From assembly GCF_002211285.1 (NCBI RefSeq), contig NZ_LOKX01000034.1, positions 124,001 to 188,000 of the forward strand: a stretch of DNA of 64,000 bases. Direction: 5' to 3'. Origin of the DNA: Rhizobium sp. R635. Lineage in GTDB: Bacteria; Pseudomonadota; Alphaproteobacteria; Rhizobiales; Rhizobiaceae. How positions within the stretch are numbered: position 1 is the first letter of the stretch; each line of letters opens with the position of its first letter. The position numbers and the translations under genes are program-made. The notes under the pieces are model-generated. The model did not search any database and had not been told where the DNA came from. It saw only the letters and a list, made by a program, of their open reading frames with translations. This document shows, one piece after another, positions 17,057-26,202 of this stretch.

Positions 17057-19147
17057 ATGGGAAGGATTACCAAGGCAGGCGCATGGTGCAATGGCGAAGT
17101 CGCCTATCTCGCCTGGGCGGCGGATGGGCCGATTGCCGATTGTCTCGGCTTCATGATCACCCGTGTGCACGAGACCGGGCAGGACGCCGGCGCCCGGCGA
17201 ATCCTGCCGACCTGGATCGCTTTCACCGATCAGTCCAATCCCGACTGGCTGGAACAGGACAGCTCGGTCTGGCCGATCCAGCAATATCAATGGCGCGACC
17301 TGACGCTGCGCCGCTCACGCGACGAGGCGACCGTTCGGCCGATCGATTTCAAGATCCATTACGAGATCACCCCGGTCGGCCTGGCAGGTCCTGGCCGGGC
17401 AGAGGTTCCCGCCTCCGGCACCGCCCCCTATCGCGACGAGAACGGCAAGCCGCGATACGATGGGCCGCAGCGGCAGCTCTTCATCCTGGACGAGCCCTTC
17501 AAGACCGGGAGCATCGACGTCACCCATGATTTCCCGGGCGGCGGCGCCATCAAGGCGACCTATACCAACGGCATCCTTTCGACGCAGAACCTTCTGCGCC
17601 AGCTGGAAAAGGTGCAGGGCGTCAAGCCCGAGAATGTCGCGCCCGGCCCGGCGATGCGCGTCACCGAAGGCCTGCTGAAGACGCTGAAGGAGCACATCCC
17701 CAAGGAGAACGATCCGATTCGCCTGTTCCTGACGGCCGATGTGCTGAGCTTCCTGACGATGCTGATCGACCGCGCCGAAAAGGGAAATGGCGAACTCTAT
17801 CTGGCGCTTTACGAGCTGCACGATCCGGAACTGGTCAGGCGGCTGACGGCGCTCGTCGAGGCGGGCAAGGCGCATGTCATCCTCTCAACCTCGGGCTCCA
17901 CCGATCTCAACAAGAAGGGCGACGCGCCGCCGAGGAAGCCGGTCGTCTGGGATACCGGCAATCACGATGCGCGCATCGGCCTCCATGCCGCCGCGCCTTG
18001 TGCCGACCGCGTGCAGGATCGCCTCTTCAACAACAACAGCCACATCGGCCACAACAAATTCGCCGTCTATGTCGAAGGCGGCGTCGCCCGCACCGTCATG
18101 ACCGGCAGCACCAACTGGACGGAAACCGGCCTTTGCACCCAGTCCAACAATGTCATCCTGATCGACGACAAGAAGGTCGCAGACCGCTTCCTCGCCTATT
18201 GGAAGCTGCTGCGGGACGATCCGCAGCCTCCGGGCGTTCCCTTGACCGTTTCCAACCATGGCAAGACCGCCGAGGGTTTTGCGCCGAGCAAAGGCGTGCA
18301 GGGCACAGCGCTGCGCCAGGCCAATGCCGCATTAAGCGTGCCGGTGAAGCTGGCGGACGGCAAGACCACCGTCGAAATCCTGTTTTCGCCCAACACCAAG
18401 GCGCCGACCAAGAACAAGACCTCACCGACACCAGTCGATCTCAGCCGCGTCTATTCGCTGATGGAACATGCTGACAGCGCCATCCTGTTCCTTACCTTCT
18501 ATCCCGGTGTGCGCGGCGAACAGAACGTCATCGGCCAGGCGGCCGATCTTGCCGCCAAGCGGCCGGAACTGCTCGTCCAGGGCGCGATCAGCAATCCGGC
18601 AGCCCTGCCGCCGGCAAAACCCGGTGAACCCACGACCTATACCAAACCCGACGGCACGACCGAGGATCTGCCCCAACGGGCGATCTGGTGGCCGGGCGGC
18701 GATGCCAGCCGCGTCGCCATGGTGCGGGCCGCGGCGATCTCCGCCCAGTTCGGCGACCTTCGTCCAGAACTGCTCAGCGCCGGCCACGCGATCATCCACG
18801 ACAAGATCGTCGTCATCGATCCGCTCCATCCCGACAACTGCACCGTCATCACCGGCAGCCACAATCTCGGATACAAGGCCTCCTACCAGAACGACGAGAA
18901 CCTGCTGGTCATCCGCGGCAACCAGTCGCTCGCCGTCGCCTATGCGATCCATATCCTCGACATCTACGACCACTATGTCCTGCGCGCCAAGCTGCAGGAA
19001 GAGTTGCGCCAGTCGCTGATCGAGACGGGCCGGCCGCCAAAGGCGGATTCCGGCGGCGGCTTCCTCAATACCAAGGCCACCTGGCAGGGCCGCTGGTTCG
19101 CTCCCGCCAAGGGCCCGTCGAGCCGGGATTATTTCCTCGGTCTTTGA
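17057..19147 (+). CDS. Large phospholipase D-like domain protein
   Basis: This 696-residue protein has no signal peptide and GAGG before the ATG. It has two PLD-type half-sites. The second (about residues 581-610) is canonical: IHDKIVVID followed by TGSHNLGYKAS. The first (about residues 332-355) reads HNKFAVYVEGG followed by TGSTNWTETGL: the His and Lys are present but the usual Asp position is Val. The N-terminal 200 residues match nothing I know. PLD-family enzymes act on phosphodiesters in lipids or nucleic acids; here the substrate is unknown. The gene stands alone with its own terminator, divergent from the small membrane-protein frame. Confidence 0.8.
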   Translation: MGRITKAGAWCNGEVAYLAWAADGPIADCLGFMITRVHETGQDAGARRILPTWIAFTDQSNPDWLEQDSSVWPIQQYQWRDLTLRRSRDEATVRPIDFKIHYEITPVGLAGPGRAEVPASGTAPYRDENGKPRYDGPQRQLFILDEPFKTGSIDVTHDFPGGGAIKATYTNGILSTQNLLRQLEKVQGVKPENVAPGPAMRVTEGLLKTLKEHIPKENDPIRLFLTADVLSFLTMLIDRAEKGNGELYLALYELHDPELVRRLTALVEAGKAHVILSTSGSTDLNKKGDAPPRKPVVWDTGNHDARIGLHAAAPCADRVQDRLFNNNSHIGHNKFAVYVEGGVARTVMTGSTNWTETGLCTQSNNVILIDDKKVADRFLAYWKLLRDDPQPPGVPLTVSNHGKTAEGFAPSKGVQGTALRQANAALSVPVKLADGKTTVEILFSPNTKAPTKNKTSPTPVDLSRVYSLMEHADSAILFLTFYPGVRGEQNVIGQAADLAAKRPELLVQGAISNPAALPPAKPGEPTTYTKPDGTTEDLPQRAIWWPGGDASRVAMVRAAAISAQFGDLRPELLSAGHAIIHDKIVVIDPLHPDNCTVITGSHNLGYKASYQNDENLLVIRGNQSLAVAYAIHILDIYDHYVLRAKLQEELRQSLIETGRPPKADSGGGFLNTKATWQGRWFAPAKGPSSRDYFLGL

Positions 19148-19175
19148 GAAGACTTCACGATTGCACCGATTGAAG

Positions 19176-19204
19176 AGAGGGCGTCCGGCCGACGGACGCC
19201 CTCT
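19176..19204 (+). terminator. Terminator hairpin after the PLD-like gene
   Basis: A perfect 12-bp stem (AGAGGGCGTCCG / CGGACGCCCTCT) with a 5-base loop is followed by GTTTGTTG, about 30 bp after the stop. Confidence 0.75.
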
Positions 19205-19226
19205 GTTTGTTGACGAAGTTTCCTCC

Positions 19227-19340
19227 GTCATGCTCGGCCTTGTGCCGAGCATCTAACCACAATAATTGTTTGGGGGAACCCATTTATTTTCAGCCACTTA
19301 ATTGACCGGAGCAGATCCTCGGCACAAGGCCGAGGATGAC
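19227..19340. repeat. Inverted intergenic repeat with two hairpin arms
   Basis: Two 28-base arms (19227-19254 and 19313-19340) are inverted copies with compensating changes. Each arm is itself a hairpin (ATGCTCGGC-CTTGT-GCCGAGCAT and ATCCTCGGC-ACAAG-GCCGAGGAT). The 58-bp centre is AT-rich. The structure is unlike the RIME-like repeats elsewhere in the window. Confidence 0.7.
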
Positions 19341-19440
19341 GCCAGACAAAGAACCAGAACGTCAAAAGGCAACGGAGTGCGAACGAAGAGATCCTCTTCA
19401 TTCGTTCAAACGATGGCTTGTACAGTAATATATCATTCGA

Positions 19441-19469
19441 TTGACTGATTTATCGATCAGTGCTATAAA
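19441..19469 (+). promoter_or_regulatory. cecR promoter with embedded TetR-type operator
   Basis: TTGACT (19441-19446) and TATAAA (19464-19469) are spaced exactly 17 bp. A perfect inverted repeat ACTGAT-N6-ATCAGT (19444-19461) fills the spacer, the expected place for autorepression. Transcription should start about 7 bases after the -10, which is at or beside the A of the cecR ATG (19476). Confidence 0.72.
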
Positions 19470-19475
19470 ACCGTC

Positions 19476-20180
19476 ATGACCAAGCCAAACGACAACCAAA
19501 CCACACCAGCCTCCGCCCGCGCCGAGATCGCGCGCCAGAAGATGCTGACCGCCGCTCTCGACGTCTTCGGGCGCTACGGTTTCGACGGCGCCTCGACGCG
19601 CCAGCTGACCGAAGCCGCCGGCGTCAACCTGCAGGCGATCCCTTATTATTTCGGCAGCAAGGAAGGCCTCTACATCGCCACCGCCGAATATCTGATGATG
19701 CGGATCGACGCGCATGTCAGCGGCATGAGGGCGCGCATCGGCGCACAGCTCATGGCGCTCGACGCGGCCGGCGAGCCGCTCGGCGAGGCGCAGGCCCGCC
19801 TCTTCCTCACCGAAATTCTCCAGACCATGGTAACGCTCTTCGTCGCCAAGGAATCCGAGCCCTGGGCCCGCTTCCTCATCCGCGAGCAGATGGAACCGAC
19901 CGAGGCATTCAAGCGGGTCTATCAGGGCATCATGCGGCCGATGATTGAAATGGGCCGGCGGCTGGTCGGCGCCATCCTTCGCGAGGACCCGGCGTCGGAA
20001 CATGTGCGCCTGCGCACCTTCAATCTCGTCGGCAGCATTCTCATCTTCCGCTTTGCCCATGCCTCCGTGCTCGCCCAGATGGAATGGGACACATTCGGCC
20101 CGGAACAGGTGGAAATCCTGCGGGGCCTTGCCGCCGAACTGGCCGATGTCATCGGCCCGCCGAAAGGAGGTGCGGCATGA
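19476..20180 (+). CDS. cecR: TetR-family repressor of the ybhGFSR-type operon (CecR-like)
   Basis: This 234-residue regulator has an N-terminal helix-turn-helix (ALDVFGRYGFDGASTRQLTEAAGVN with IPYYFGSKEGLY) and a CecR/DUF1956-type C-terminal domain (PWARFLIREQMEPTEAF). In E. coli CecR (YbiH) controls the ybhGFSR operon and affects sensitivity to cefoperazone and chloramphenicol; the same gene order follows here. No Shine-Dalgarno sequence precedes the ATG, and the promoter predicts a leaderless message. The stop overlaps the next start (ATGA). Confidence 0.88.
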   Translation: MTKPNDNQTTPASARAEIARQKMLTAALDVFGRYGFDGASTRQLTEAAGVNLQAIPYYFGSKEGLYIATAEYLMMRIDAHVSGMRARIGAQLMALDAAGEPLGEAQARLFLTEILQTMVTLFVAKESEPWARFLIREQMEPTEAFKRVYQGIMRPMIEMGRRLVGAILREDPASEHVRLRTFNLVGSILIFRFAHASVLAQMEWDTFGPEQVEILRGLAAELADVIGPPKGGAA

Positions 20181-21187
20181 AACGCATCCTTCCCCTCCTC
20201 GTCCTTCTCCTCGCTGCGGCAGGAGCCGCCGCCTGGTGGTACGGCCTGCCCGAGCGGTTCGGCTGGCTGCCCGAGGCGCGCCGCGAATTCGTGCTTTACG
20301 GCAATGTCGATATCCGCCAGGTCTCGCTCGGCTTTCGCGTCAGCGGCCGCCTCTCCGAACTCCGTGTCGACGAGGGCGATGTCGTCAAGAGCGGAACGGT
20401 TTTGGCAAAGCTCGACGCCGCGCCCTATGAATTTGCCGTGCGCTCCGGCGAGGCCAATGCCGCAGCCCTTCGCGCAACGCTCGACAAACTGAAGGCCGGC
20501 CCGCGGCCGACCGAGATCGCCCAGGCGCGCGCCGCCTATGACGAAAGCCTCGCGGATATGCAGAATGCCAACCTCGCTTATGACCGCGCCCGCCAGCTTC
20601 GCCCGCAGGGCACGATTTCCGAAGCGAGCCTCGATCAGGCGACCGCCGCAAAGGCGATGGCCGCCGCCCGCTCGCAATCCGCCAGCGAGGCGCTGAAGCT
20701 GCTGCAGGAAGGCTCCCGCATCGAGGATATCGCCGCCGCCGATGCCCAGCTGAAGGCGGCCGAGGCCACACTCGCCTCGGCCCGCACCTCGCTCGCCGAC
20801 ACCGAACTGCGCGCGCCGAACGACGGCGTCATCCTCTCGCGCGTGCGGGAAAACGGCGCGATCGTCTCGCCGGCCGATACCGTCTTCGTGCTCTCGCTCA
20901 CCGAGCCCGTCTGGGTGCGCAGCTACGTCGCCGAACCCGATCTCGGCCGCATCCATCCGGGCATGAAGGTCTCCGTCGCCTCCGATACGGCGCCCGACAA
21001 GCCCTATGAAGGCACGATCGGCTTCATATCTCCCGTCGCCGAATTCACTCCGAAATCGGTGGAGACGCCGGAACTGAGAACCGATCTCGTCTATCGCCTG
21101 AGGATCGTCATCGACAAGCCCGGCCCGGACCTGCGCCAGGGCATGCCTGTCACCGTGCGGCTTTCCGCGCCGGCAGGCGGACAATGA
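20177..21187 (+). CDS. ybhG: HlyD-family membrane fusion protein of the YbhGFSR exporter
   Basis: A periplasmic adaptor of 336 residues that links the inner-membrane ABC pump to an outer-membrane channel. It has an N-terminal signal anchor (LPLLVLLLAAAGAAAWW), a lipoyl-type beta domain (VSGRLSELRVDEGDVVKSGTVLAKLD), a coiled coil of about 110 residues and a second lipoyl half (APNDGVILSRVRENGAIV). AAAGGAGG lies upstream of the ATG at 20177, which overlaps the cecR stop. Gene order and length match E. coli YbhG. Confidence 0.88.
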   Translation: MKRILPLLVLLLAAAGAAAWWYGLPERFGWLPEARREFVLYGNVDIRQVSLGFRVSGRLSELRVDEGDVVKSGTVLAKLDAAPYEFAVRSGEANAAALRATLDKLKAGPRPTEIAQARAAYDESLADMQNANLAYDRARQLRPQGTISEASLDQATAAKAMAAARSQSASEALKLLQEGSRIEDIAAADAQLKAAEATLASARTSLADTELRAPNDGVILSRVRENGAIVSPADTVFVLSLTEPVWVRSYVAEPDLGRIHPGMKVSVASDTAPDKPYEGTIGFISPVAEFTPKSVETPELRTDLVYRLRIVIDKPGPDLRQGMPVTVRLSAPAGGQ

Positions 21188-22929
21188 CGACCGTCGAAAC
21201 CAGCCGGGACGACAAGCCGCTCGTCCGGATCGACGGCGTCACCAAGCGTTTCGGCGACGCGCCTCCGGCCCTCGACGCCGTCTCCGGCGTCATCGGCGGC
21301 GGCGCGATCACCGGCCTCGTCGGCCCCGACGGCGCCGGCAAGACGACGCTGATCCGCCTGATGACCGGCCTCATGCTGCCGGACAGCGGCACGATGGAGG
21401 TTCTGGGCTTCGACACCCGGAAGAATGCCGCCGGCATCCAGGCGGCGATCGGCTACATGCCGCAGCGCTTCGGCCTCTACGAGGACCTCTCGGTGCAGGA
21501 AAACCTCGATCTCTATGCCGATCTGCGCGGCCTGCCGAAGAGCGAACGCGCCGGCGCCTTCGACGAATTGCTCACCTTCACCGACCTCAAGCGTTTCACC
21601 GGCCGGCTCGCCGGAAAGCTTTCCGGCGGCATGAAACAGAAGCTCGGCCTTGCCTGCGCGCTGCTGAAGAAGCCGCGCCTGCTGCTGCTCGACGAGCCGG
21701 GCGTCGGCGTCGACCCGATCTCGCGCCGCGACCTCTGGAAGATGGTCGAGAACCTGACGAAGGAAGGCATCGGCGTGCTCTGGTCGACCGCCTATCTCGA
21801 CGAGGCCGAAGCCTGCGACCATGTGCTGCTCTTGAACCAGGGGAAACTGCTCTTCTCGGGAAAACCGGAGGAGATGACGGAGCGCGTCGACGGCCGCGTC
21901 TTCCGGGTCTCCGATGTCACCGGCCGCCGCCGGCAGGTTCTCGCCGAACTGCTGCAGGCCGATGGCGTCATCGACGGCGTGATCCAGGGCGAGGCGATCC
22001 GCCTGGTCGCAGCCAGCGGCAAGACACCCGATATCGGCAAGGCCGGCAATGGCGCCTCGCTTTCCCCTGCCCCGCCCCGTTTCGAGGATGCCTTCGTCGA
22101 CATGCTGGGCGGCGGTCCCGGCGGCCGCTCCAGGCTCGCCGAGGCGCAAGAGCCGCTGAAGGCCGAGGGCGACCGCCCGGTGATCGAAGCCAGGGGCCTG
22201 ACCAAGCGCTTCGGCGATTTCACCGCCGCCGACGACATCAGCTTCGATATCCGCCGCGGCGAGATCTTCGGCCTGCTCGGCCCGAACGGCGCTGGCAAGT
22301 CCACCACTTTCAAGATGCTCTGCGGCCTATTGAAGCCGACCGGCGGCGAAGGCCGCGTCGCCGGTTTCGATCTCCGCCGCGATGCCGCCGAAGCCCGCAA
22401 CCAGCTCGGCTACATGGCGCAGAAATTCTCGCTCTACGGCGATCTCACCGTCATGCAGAACCTCGAATTCTTCGCCGGCGTTTATGGCCTTCGCGGGCAG
22501 CATAAGCGCAAGCGCATCGAGCTGATGGCCGAGATCTTCGATTTCGGCCGCCATGCCAACGAGGCCGCCAAGGACCTGCCGCTCGGCCTCAAACAGCGCC
22601 TGGCGCTTGCCTGCGCCGTCATGCACGAGCCGCGCGCCCTCTTCCTGGACGAGCCGACATCAGGCGTCGATCCGATCACCCGGCGCGAATTCTGGACGCA
22701 TATCAACGCGCTGGTGGAAAAAGGCGTCACCGTGCTCGTCACCACCCATTTCATGGACGAGGCGGAATATTGCGACCGCATCTCGCTGATCTATCGCGGC
22801 CGCTCGATTGCGCTCGGCTCGCCCGACGAATTGAAGGCCCGGGTCGCGACCAGGGAGCAGCCGGACCCGACGATGGAGGATGCCTTCATCGCGCTGGTGC
22901 AGCAGTCGGAAGCGGAGGATGCGGCATGA
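21184..22929 (+). CDS. ybhF: ABC transporter ATPase with two fused nucleotide-binding domains (YbhF-like)
   Basis: This 581-residue protein has two complete ABC domains in tandem. Domain 1 has Walker A GPDGAGKTT, signature LSGGMKQ and Walker B LLLLDEPGVGVD. Domain 2 has Walker A GPNGAGKST, a divergent signature LPLGLKQ and FLDEPTSGVD. The weak second signature is also a feature of E. coli YbhF as I recall it. It overlaps both neighbours by four bases, so the four exporter genes are translationally coupled. It powers the YbhS/YbhR heterodimeric permease. Confidence 0.9.
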   Translation: MTTVETSRDDKPLVRIDGVTKRFGDAPPALDAVSGVIGGGAITGLVGPDGAGKTTLIRLMTGLMLPDSGTMEVLGFDTRKNAAGIQAAIGYMPQRFGLYEDLSVQENLDLYADLRGLPKSERAGAFDELLTFTDLKRFTGRLAGKLSGGMKQKLGLACALLKKPRLLLLDEPGVGVDPISRRDLWKMVENLTKEGIGVLWSTAYLDEAEACDHVLLLNQGKLLFSGKPEEMTERVDGRVFRVSDVTGRRRQVLAELLQADGVIDGVIQGEAIRLVAASGKTPDIGKAGNGASLSPAPPRFEDAFVDMLGGGPGGRSRLAEAQEPLKAEGDRPVIEARGLTKRFGDFTAADDISFDIRRGEIFGLLGPNGAGKSTTFKMLCGLLKPTGGEGRVAGFDLRRDAAEARNQLGYMAQKFSLYGDLTVMQNLEFFAGVYGLRGQHKRKRIELMAEIFDFGRHANEAAKDLPLGLKQRLALACAVMHEPRALFLDEPTSGVDPITRREFWTHINALVEKGVTVLVTTHFMDEAEYCDRISLIYRGRSIALGSPDELKARVATREQPDPTMEDAFIALVQQSEAEDAA

Positions 22930-24053
22930 GCGCCTCATCAGGCCGGTTACGGCGTTTGTTTGCCCTCGTGCGCAAGGAAAGCTTCCAGGCGGTCCGCGAT
23001 CCGAGCAGCATCCTCATCGCCTTCGTGCTGCCGCTGATCCTGCTCTTTCTCTTCGGCTACGGCGTCTCGCTCGATACCAGCCGCACCCGCATCGGCCTCG
23101 TGACCGAGGAGATGACGCCGCTGACGCAGGACCTGTCGGCGAGTTTCCAGGCCTCGCGCTATTTCGATGTGACGATCGGCCGTGACCGGCGCCTGTTCGA
23201 GGACGATCTCGTGATCGGCAAGGTGCGCGGCATCGTCATCATCCCGGCCGATTTCACCACGCGCTACACCGCCGGCAACCGTCCCGCTCTCCAGGTGATC
23301 GTCGACGGCTCCGACCCGAACACGGCAAATTTCGTGCAGAATTATGCGCAAGGTGCCGTCGCCAACTGGGAACAGCAGAGACAGGCGGATGTCGCCTCGC
23401 ACAGCCCTGCCATCACAGTCGAGCAGCGTTTCTGGTTCAATCCGGAACTCACCAGCCGCAATTTCCTCGTGCCGGGCTCTATCGCCATCGTCATGACGCT
23501 TGTCGGCACGCTGCTCACCTCGCTCGTCGTCGCCCGCGAATGGGAGCGTGGCACGATGGAGGCGATGATGGCGACGCCGGTGACGGCGGTCGAACTGCTC
23601 GCCGGCAAGATCCTGCCCTATTTCCTGCTCGGCCTCACCTCGATGACGCTCTGCGTGCTGCTGGCGGTCTTTCTCTTCGGCGTGCCGTTCCGCGGCTCGG
23701 TCGCGGCTCTTTACGCATTGTCGGCCGCTTTCCTGATCCCGGCGCTCGGCCAGGGCCTGTTGATCTCGACGGCGACGAAAAACCAGTTCCTCGCCTCGCA
23801 GCTGGCTCTCATATCAGCCTTCCTGCCGGCCTTCCTGCTGTCGGGCTTCCTGTTCGAAATCAATTCCATGCCTGCGGTCATCCAGTGGATCACCTTCATC
23901 GTGCCGGCGCGCTACCTGATCCCGAGCCTTCAGACGGTGTTCCTCGCCGGCGACATCTGGCCGATGTTCGCAAAGGCAATCTCCGTCATGCTGACGATCG
24001 GCGCCATCATGTTCGTGCTGGCCGCCCGCAGCACCAGAAAGAGGATCGGCTGA
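22926..24053 (+). CDS. ybhS: ABC-2 type permease, YbhS-like
   Basis: This inner-membrane protein of 375 residues has one N-terminal span (ILIAFVLPLILLFLFGYGV), a large periplasmic loop and five C-terminal spans, the standard ABC-2 export topology. It contains the conserved REWERGTMEAMMATPVTAVELLAGKI segment before the first C-terminal span. The ATG at 22926 overlaps the ybhF stop. It forms a pair with the next gene; export of drugs or cations is inferred from E. coli. Confidence 0.88.
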   Translation: MSASSGRLRRLFALVRKESFQAVRDPSSILIAFVLPLILLFLFGYGVSLDTSRTRIGLVTEEMTPLTQDLSASFQASRYFDVTIGRDRRLFEDDLVIGKVRGIVIIPADFTTRYTAGNRPALQVIVDGSDPNTANFVQNYAQGAVANWEQQRQADVASHSPAITVEQRFWFNPELTSRNFLVPGSIAIVMTLVGTLLTSLVVAREWERGTMEAMMATPVTAVELLAGKILPYFLLGLTSMTLCVLLAVFLFGVPFRGSVAALYALSAAFLIPALGQGLLISTATKNQFLASQLALISAFLPAFLLSGFLFEINSMPAVIQWITFIVPARYLIPSLQTVFLAGDIWPMFAKAISVMLTIGAIMFVLAARSTRKRIG

Positions 24054-24054
24054 G

Positions 24055-25167
24055 ATGGGATGGACAAGGCTTTACGCCCTCATCGTCAAGGAATTGCTCG
24101 CCGTGCTGCGCGATCCCAAGGGGCGCGCCATCCTGATCGGCCCGCCGATCGTCCAGCTTCTCGTCTTTTCCTATGCCGCGACGCTCGAAGTCCGCAATGT
24201 CGACGTCATGATCCTCAATCGCGACAGCGGCCATTGGGGCCAGGAACTGATCGAGCGCATCGACGGCTCGCCGACTTTCCGCAACATCGAAGTCGCCGCG
24301 AGCCAGGCGCAGGTCCAGGTGGCAATCGACAATCAGACCGTGATCGCCGCCGTCGAGATCGGCCCGGATTTCTCGCGCAATATCGAGGCGGGAACGCCGG
24401 CCGACCTGCAGGTCGTGCTCGACGGCCGCCGCTCCAACGCCTCGCAGATCGTCGCGGGCTACCTCTCGCAGATCAGCGGCGCCCTTGCCGCCGAGACCCC
24501 GGCCGGCAAGCGAACCGGCGCCGAAATGGTTTCGACGGTGCCGCGCAACTGGTTCAACCCGAACCTCACCTATCAATGGTTCATGGTGCCGAACCTGATC
24601 GCCAGCATCGCGCTGCTGATCGGCCTGATCGTCACGGCTTTGTCGATCGCCCGCGAGCGCGAGCTCGGCACCTTCGACCAACTGATGGTCTCGCCGCTGC
24701 GCATGCACGAGATCCTGATCGGCAAGCTGATCCCGCCGATGATGATCGGCCTCTTCCACATCACCGTCTATATCCTCGCCGCCGTCTTCCTGTTCGAAGT
24801 GCCGCTGCGCGGCTCGCTCTTCCTGCTTTATGGCAGCGCGGTCTTCTACCTCGGCTCGGTCGCCGGCCTCGGCCTCTTCATCTCGGCGCTGTCGATGACG
24901 CAGCAGCAGGCAATCCTCGGAGCCTTTCTGTTCATGGTCCCGGCCATGCTGCTCTCGGGCTTCGCCACGCCGATCGAGAACATGCCGGCCTGGCTGCAGC
25001 CGATAACACTCATCAACCCGCTGCGCTATTTCCTGGTGATCGTCAAAGGCGTCTTCCTCAAGGATATCCCTTTGAGCGAGGTGGTGAACCAGACGATCCC
25101 GCTGGCGCTGATCGCCACCGTCACGCTCAGCGCTGCCGCCTGGCTCTTCCGCCGGCGCCTGGAATAA
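24055..25167 (+). CDS. ybhR: ABC-2 type permease, YbhR-like
   Basis: This second permease of the exporter has 370 residues and the same topology as YbhS. The conserved RERELGTFDQLMVSPLRMHEILIGKLIPP element precedes the C-terminal membrane bundle. Its start is one base after the ybhS stop. No terminator hairpin was recognised directly after it. Confidence 0.88.
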   Translation: MGWTRLYALIVKELLAVLRDPKGRAILIGPPIVQLLVFSYAATLEVRNVDVMILNRDSGHWGQELIERIDGSPTFRNIEVAASQAQVQVAIDNQTVIAAVEIGPDFSRNIEAGTPADLQVVLDGRRSNASQIVAGYLSQISGALAAETPAGKRTGAEMVSTVPRNWFNPNLTYQWFMVPNLIASIALLIGLIVTALSIARERELGTFDQLMVSPLRMHEILIGKLIPPMMIGLFHITVYILAAVFLFEVPLRGSLFLLYGSAVFYLGSVAGLGLFISALSMTQQQAILGAFLFMVPAMLLSGFATPIENMPAWLQPITLINPLRYFLVIVKGVFLKDIPLSEVVNQTIPLALIATVTLSAAAWLFRRRLE

Positions 25168-25238
25168 TCCCATCCCCACGCATGCTTCAGCCGCCTCACA
25201 GAATATGAACCGGCCTTCCAAAGCGTGATTCTCCTGCT

Positions 25239-25263
25239 GGAACATCGGATTTGCGTTGTCGTT
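25239..25263 (+). promoter_or_regulatory. EcfG-type (general stress) promoter before the DUF1236 gene
   Basis: GGAAC (25239-25243), 16 bases, CGTT (25260-25263) exactly match the alphaproteobacterial EcfG consensus and end about 30 bp before the gene start. Confidence 0.7.
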
Positions 25264-25295
25264 ACCCAAACGCAATCCAACAAAGGAGAAGCAAA

Positions 25296-25691
25296 ATGTA
25301 CAAGATTCTACTTGTCTCCAGCGCCCTTGCGCTGTCGTCACTCGCCACCAACGCGCTGGCTGACGGCGCCGTCACCGGTGCTGCCGGCGGCGCCATCACC
25401 GGCGCGATCGTCGGTGGTCCCGTGGGTGCCGCCATTGGCGGCGTGGCCGGCGGTGTCGCTGGCGCCGTCGTCGATCCGCCGCCGCGCGAGGTCGTTACCT
25501 ATGTCCAGCAGCAGCCGGCCCCGACCTCCCGCGTGGTCGTCGAGCAGCCGATCGTCGTCGGCAAGCCGCTTCCGGCCGATGTCGTCGTTACACCGGTGCC
25601 TGACAACCCGAAATACGCCTACACGGTCATCAACGACCGCCGTGTGATCGTCGAACCCCGCACCCATCGCGTCGTGCAGGTGATTGAATAA
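25296..25691 (+). CDS. Glycine-rich exported DUF1236 protein
   Basis: This 131-residue protein starts with a signal peptide (MYKILLVSSALALSSLATNALA). A Gly/Ala-rich stretch resembling a glycine-zipper follows (residues about 22-55). A polar part ends with the DUF1236-like pattern YAYTVINDRRVIVEPRTHRVVQVIE. AAAGGAG precedes the ATG at 25296. Such proteins are common in rhizobia and are thought to sit in the envelope; the function is not known. The upstream EcfG promoter suggests stress induction. Confidence 0.8.
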   Translation: MYKILLVSSALALSSLATNALADGAVTGAAGGAITGAIVGGPVGAAIGGVAGGVAGAVVDPPPREVVTYVQQQPAPTSRVVVEQPIVVGKPLPADVVVTPVPDNPKYAYTVINDRRVIVEPRTHRVVQVIE

Positions 25692-25731
25692 ACAAGCGGC
25701 CGAGACCACTTGCGGCGGCTCGGCCACCTCC

Positions 25732-25757
25732 GGCCCCACCTCGGTGGGGCCTTTTTT
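25732..25757 (+). terminator. Rho-independent terminator
   Basis: A stem GGCCCCAC / GTGGGGCC with a CTCG loop is followed by six T. It separates the DUF1236 gene from the convergent EamA gene. Confidence 0.9.
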
Positions 25758-25764
25758 CGCCGGA

Positions 25765-26202
25765 TTAGGCTCTGTAGGCGACGAGCACCGCGCCTCCGGC
25801 GATCATGATGACGCCAAGCCAGTTCGGAAGCGACAGACGTTCGCCCAGGAACAGCACGGCAAAGACGGACGCGAAGACGACGGAGAGCTTGTCGATCGGT
25901 GCGACACGAGCCGCATCACCGAGCTTCAAAGCCCGGAAATAGCAAATCCAGGATGCGCCGGTGGCAAGGCCGGAGAGGATGAGAAACAGCCAGCTCCTGC
26001 TCGACACCGAAGACGGCTCCTGCCAATTGCCCGTCACATAGACCATCATCCCTGCCGCCAGCAGAATGACGATGGTGCGAACGAAGGTTGCGAAGTCGGA
26101 ATTCACATTCTCGACGCCGACCTTGGCAAAAATCGCAGTGAGCGCTGCAAAGCAGGCGGAAAGAAGCGCCCAAAGCGGCCAGCTTGTGAGAAGACTTTTC
26201 AT
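25765..26202 (-). CDS. Single-domain EamA-family membrane transporter
   Basis: This 145-residue protein has five hydrophobic segments and the EamA fold pattern, ending LSLPNWLGVIMIAGGAVLVAYRA. It is a half-size member, so it likely works as a dimer, as in small DMT transporters. The ATG at 26202 has AAGGCAGG upstream; a frame reaching 26442 adds 80 residues without family resemblance and is rejected. The substrate is unknown. Confidence 0.82.
   Translation of the reverse strand: MKSLLTSWPLWALLSACFAALTAIFAKVGVENVNSDFATFVRTIVILLAAGMMVYVTGNWQEPSSVSSRSWLFLILSGLATGASWICYFRALKLGDAARVAPIDKLSVVFASVFAVLFLGERLSLPNWLGVIMIAGGAVLVAYRA

Noticed and set aside
19227..19340. Possible CRISPR or attachment site
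   Set aside because: Only two inverted arms, no regular direct repeats or spacers, and no integrase gene.
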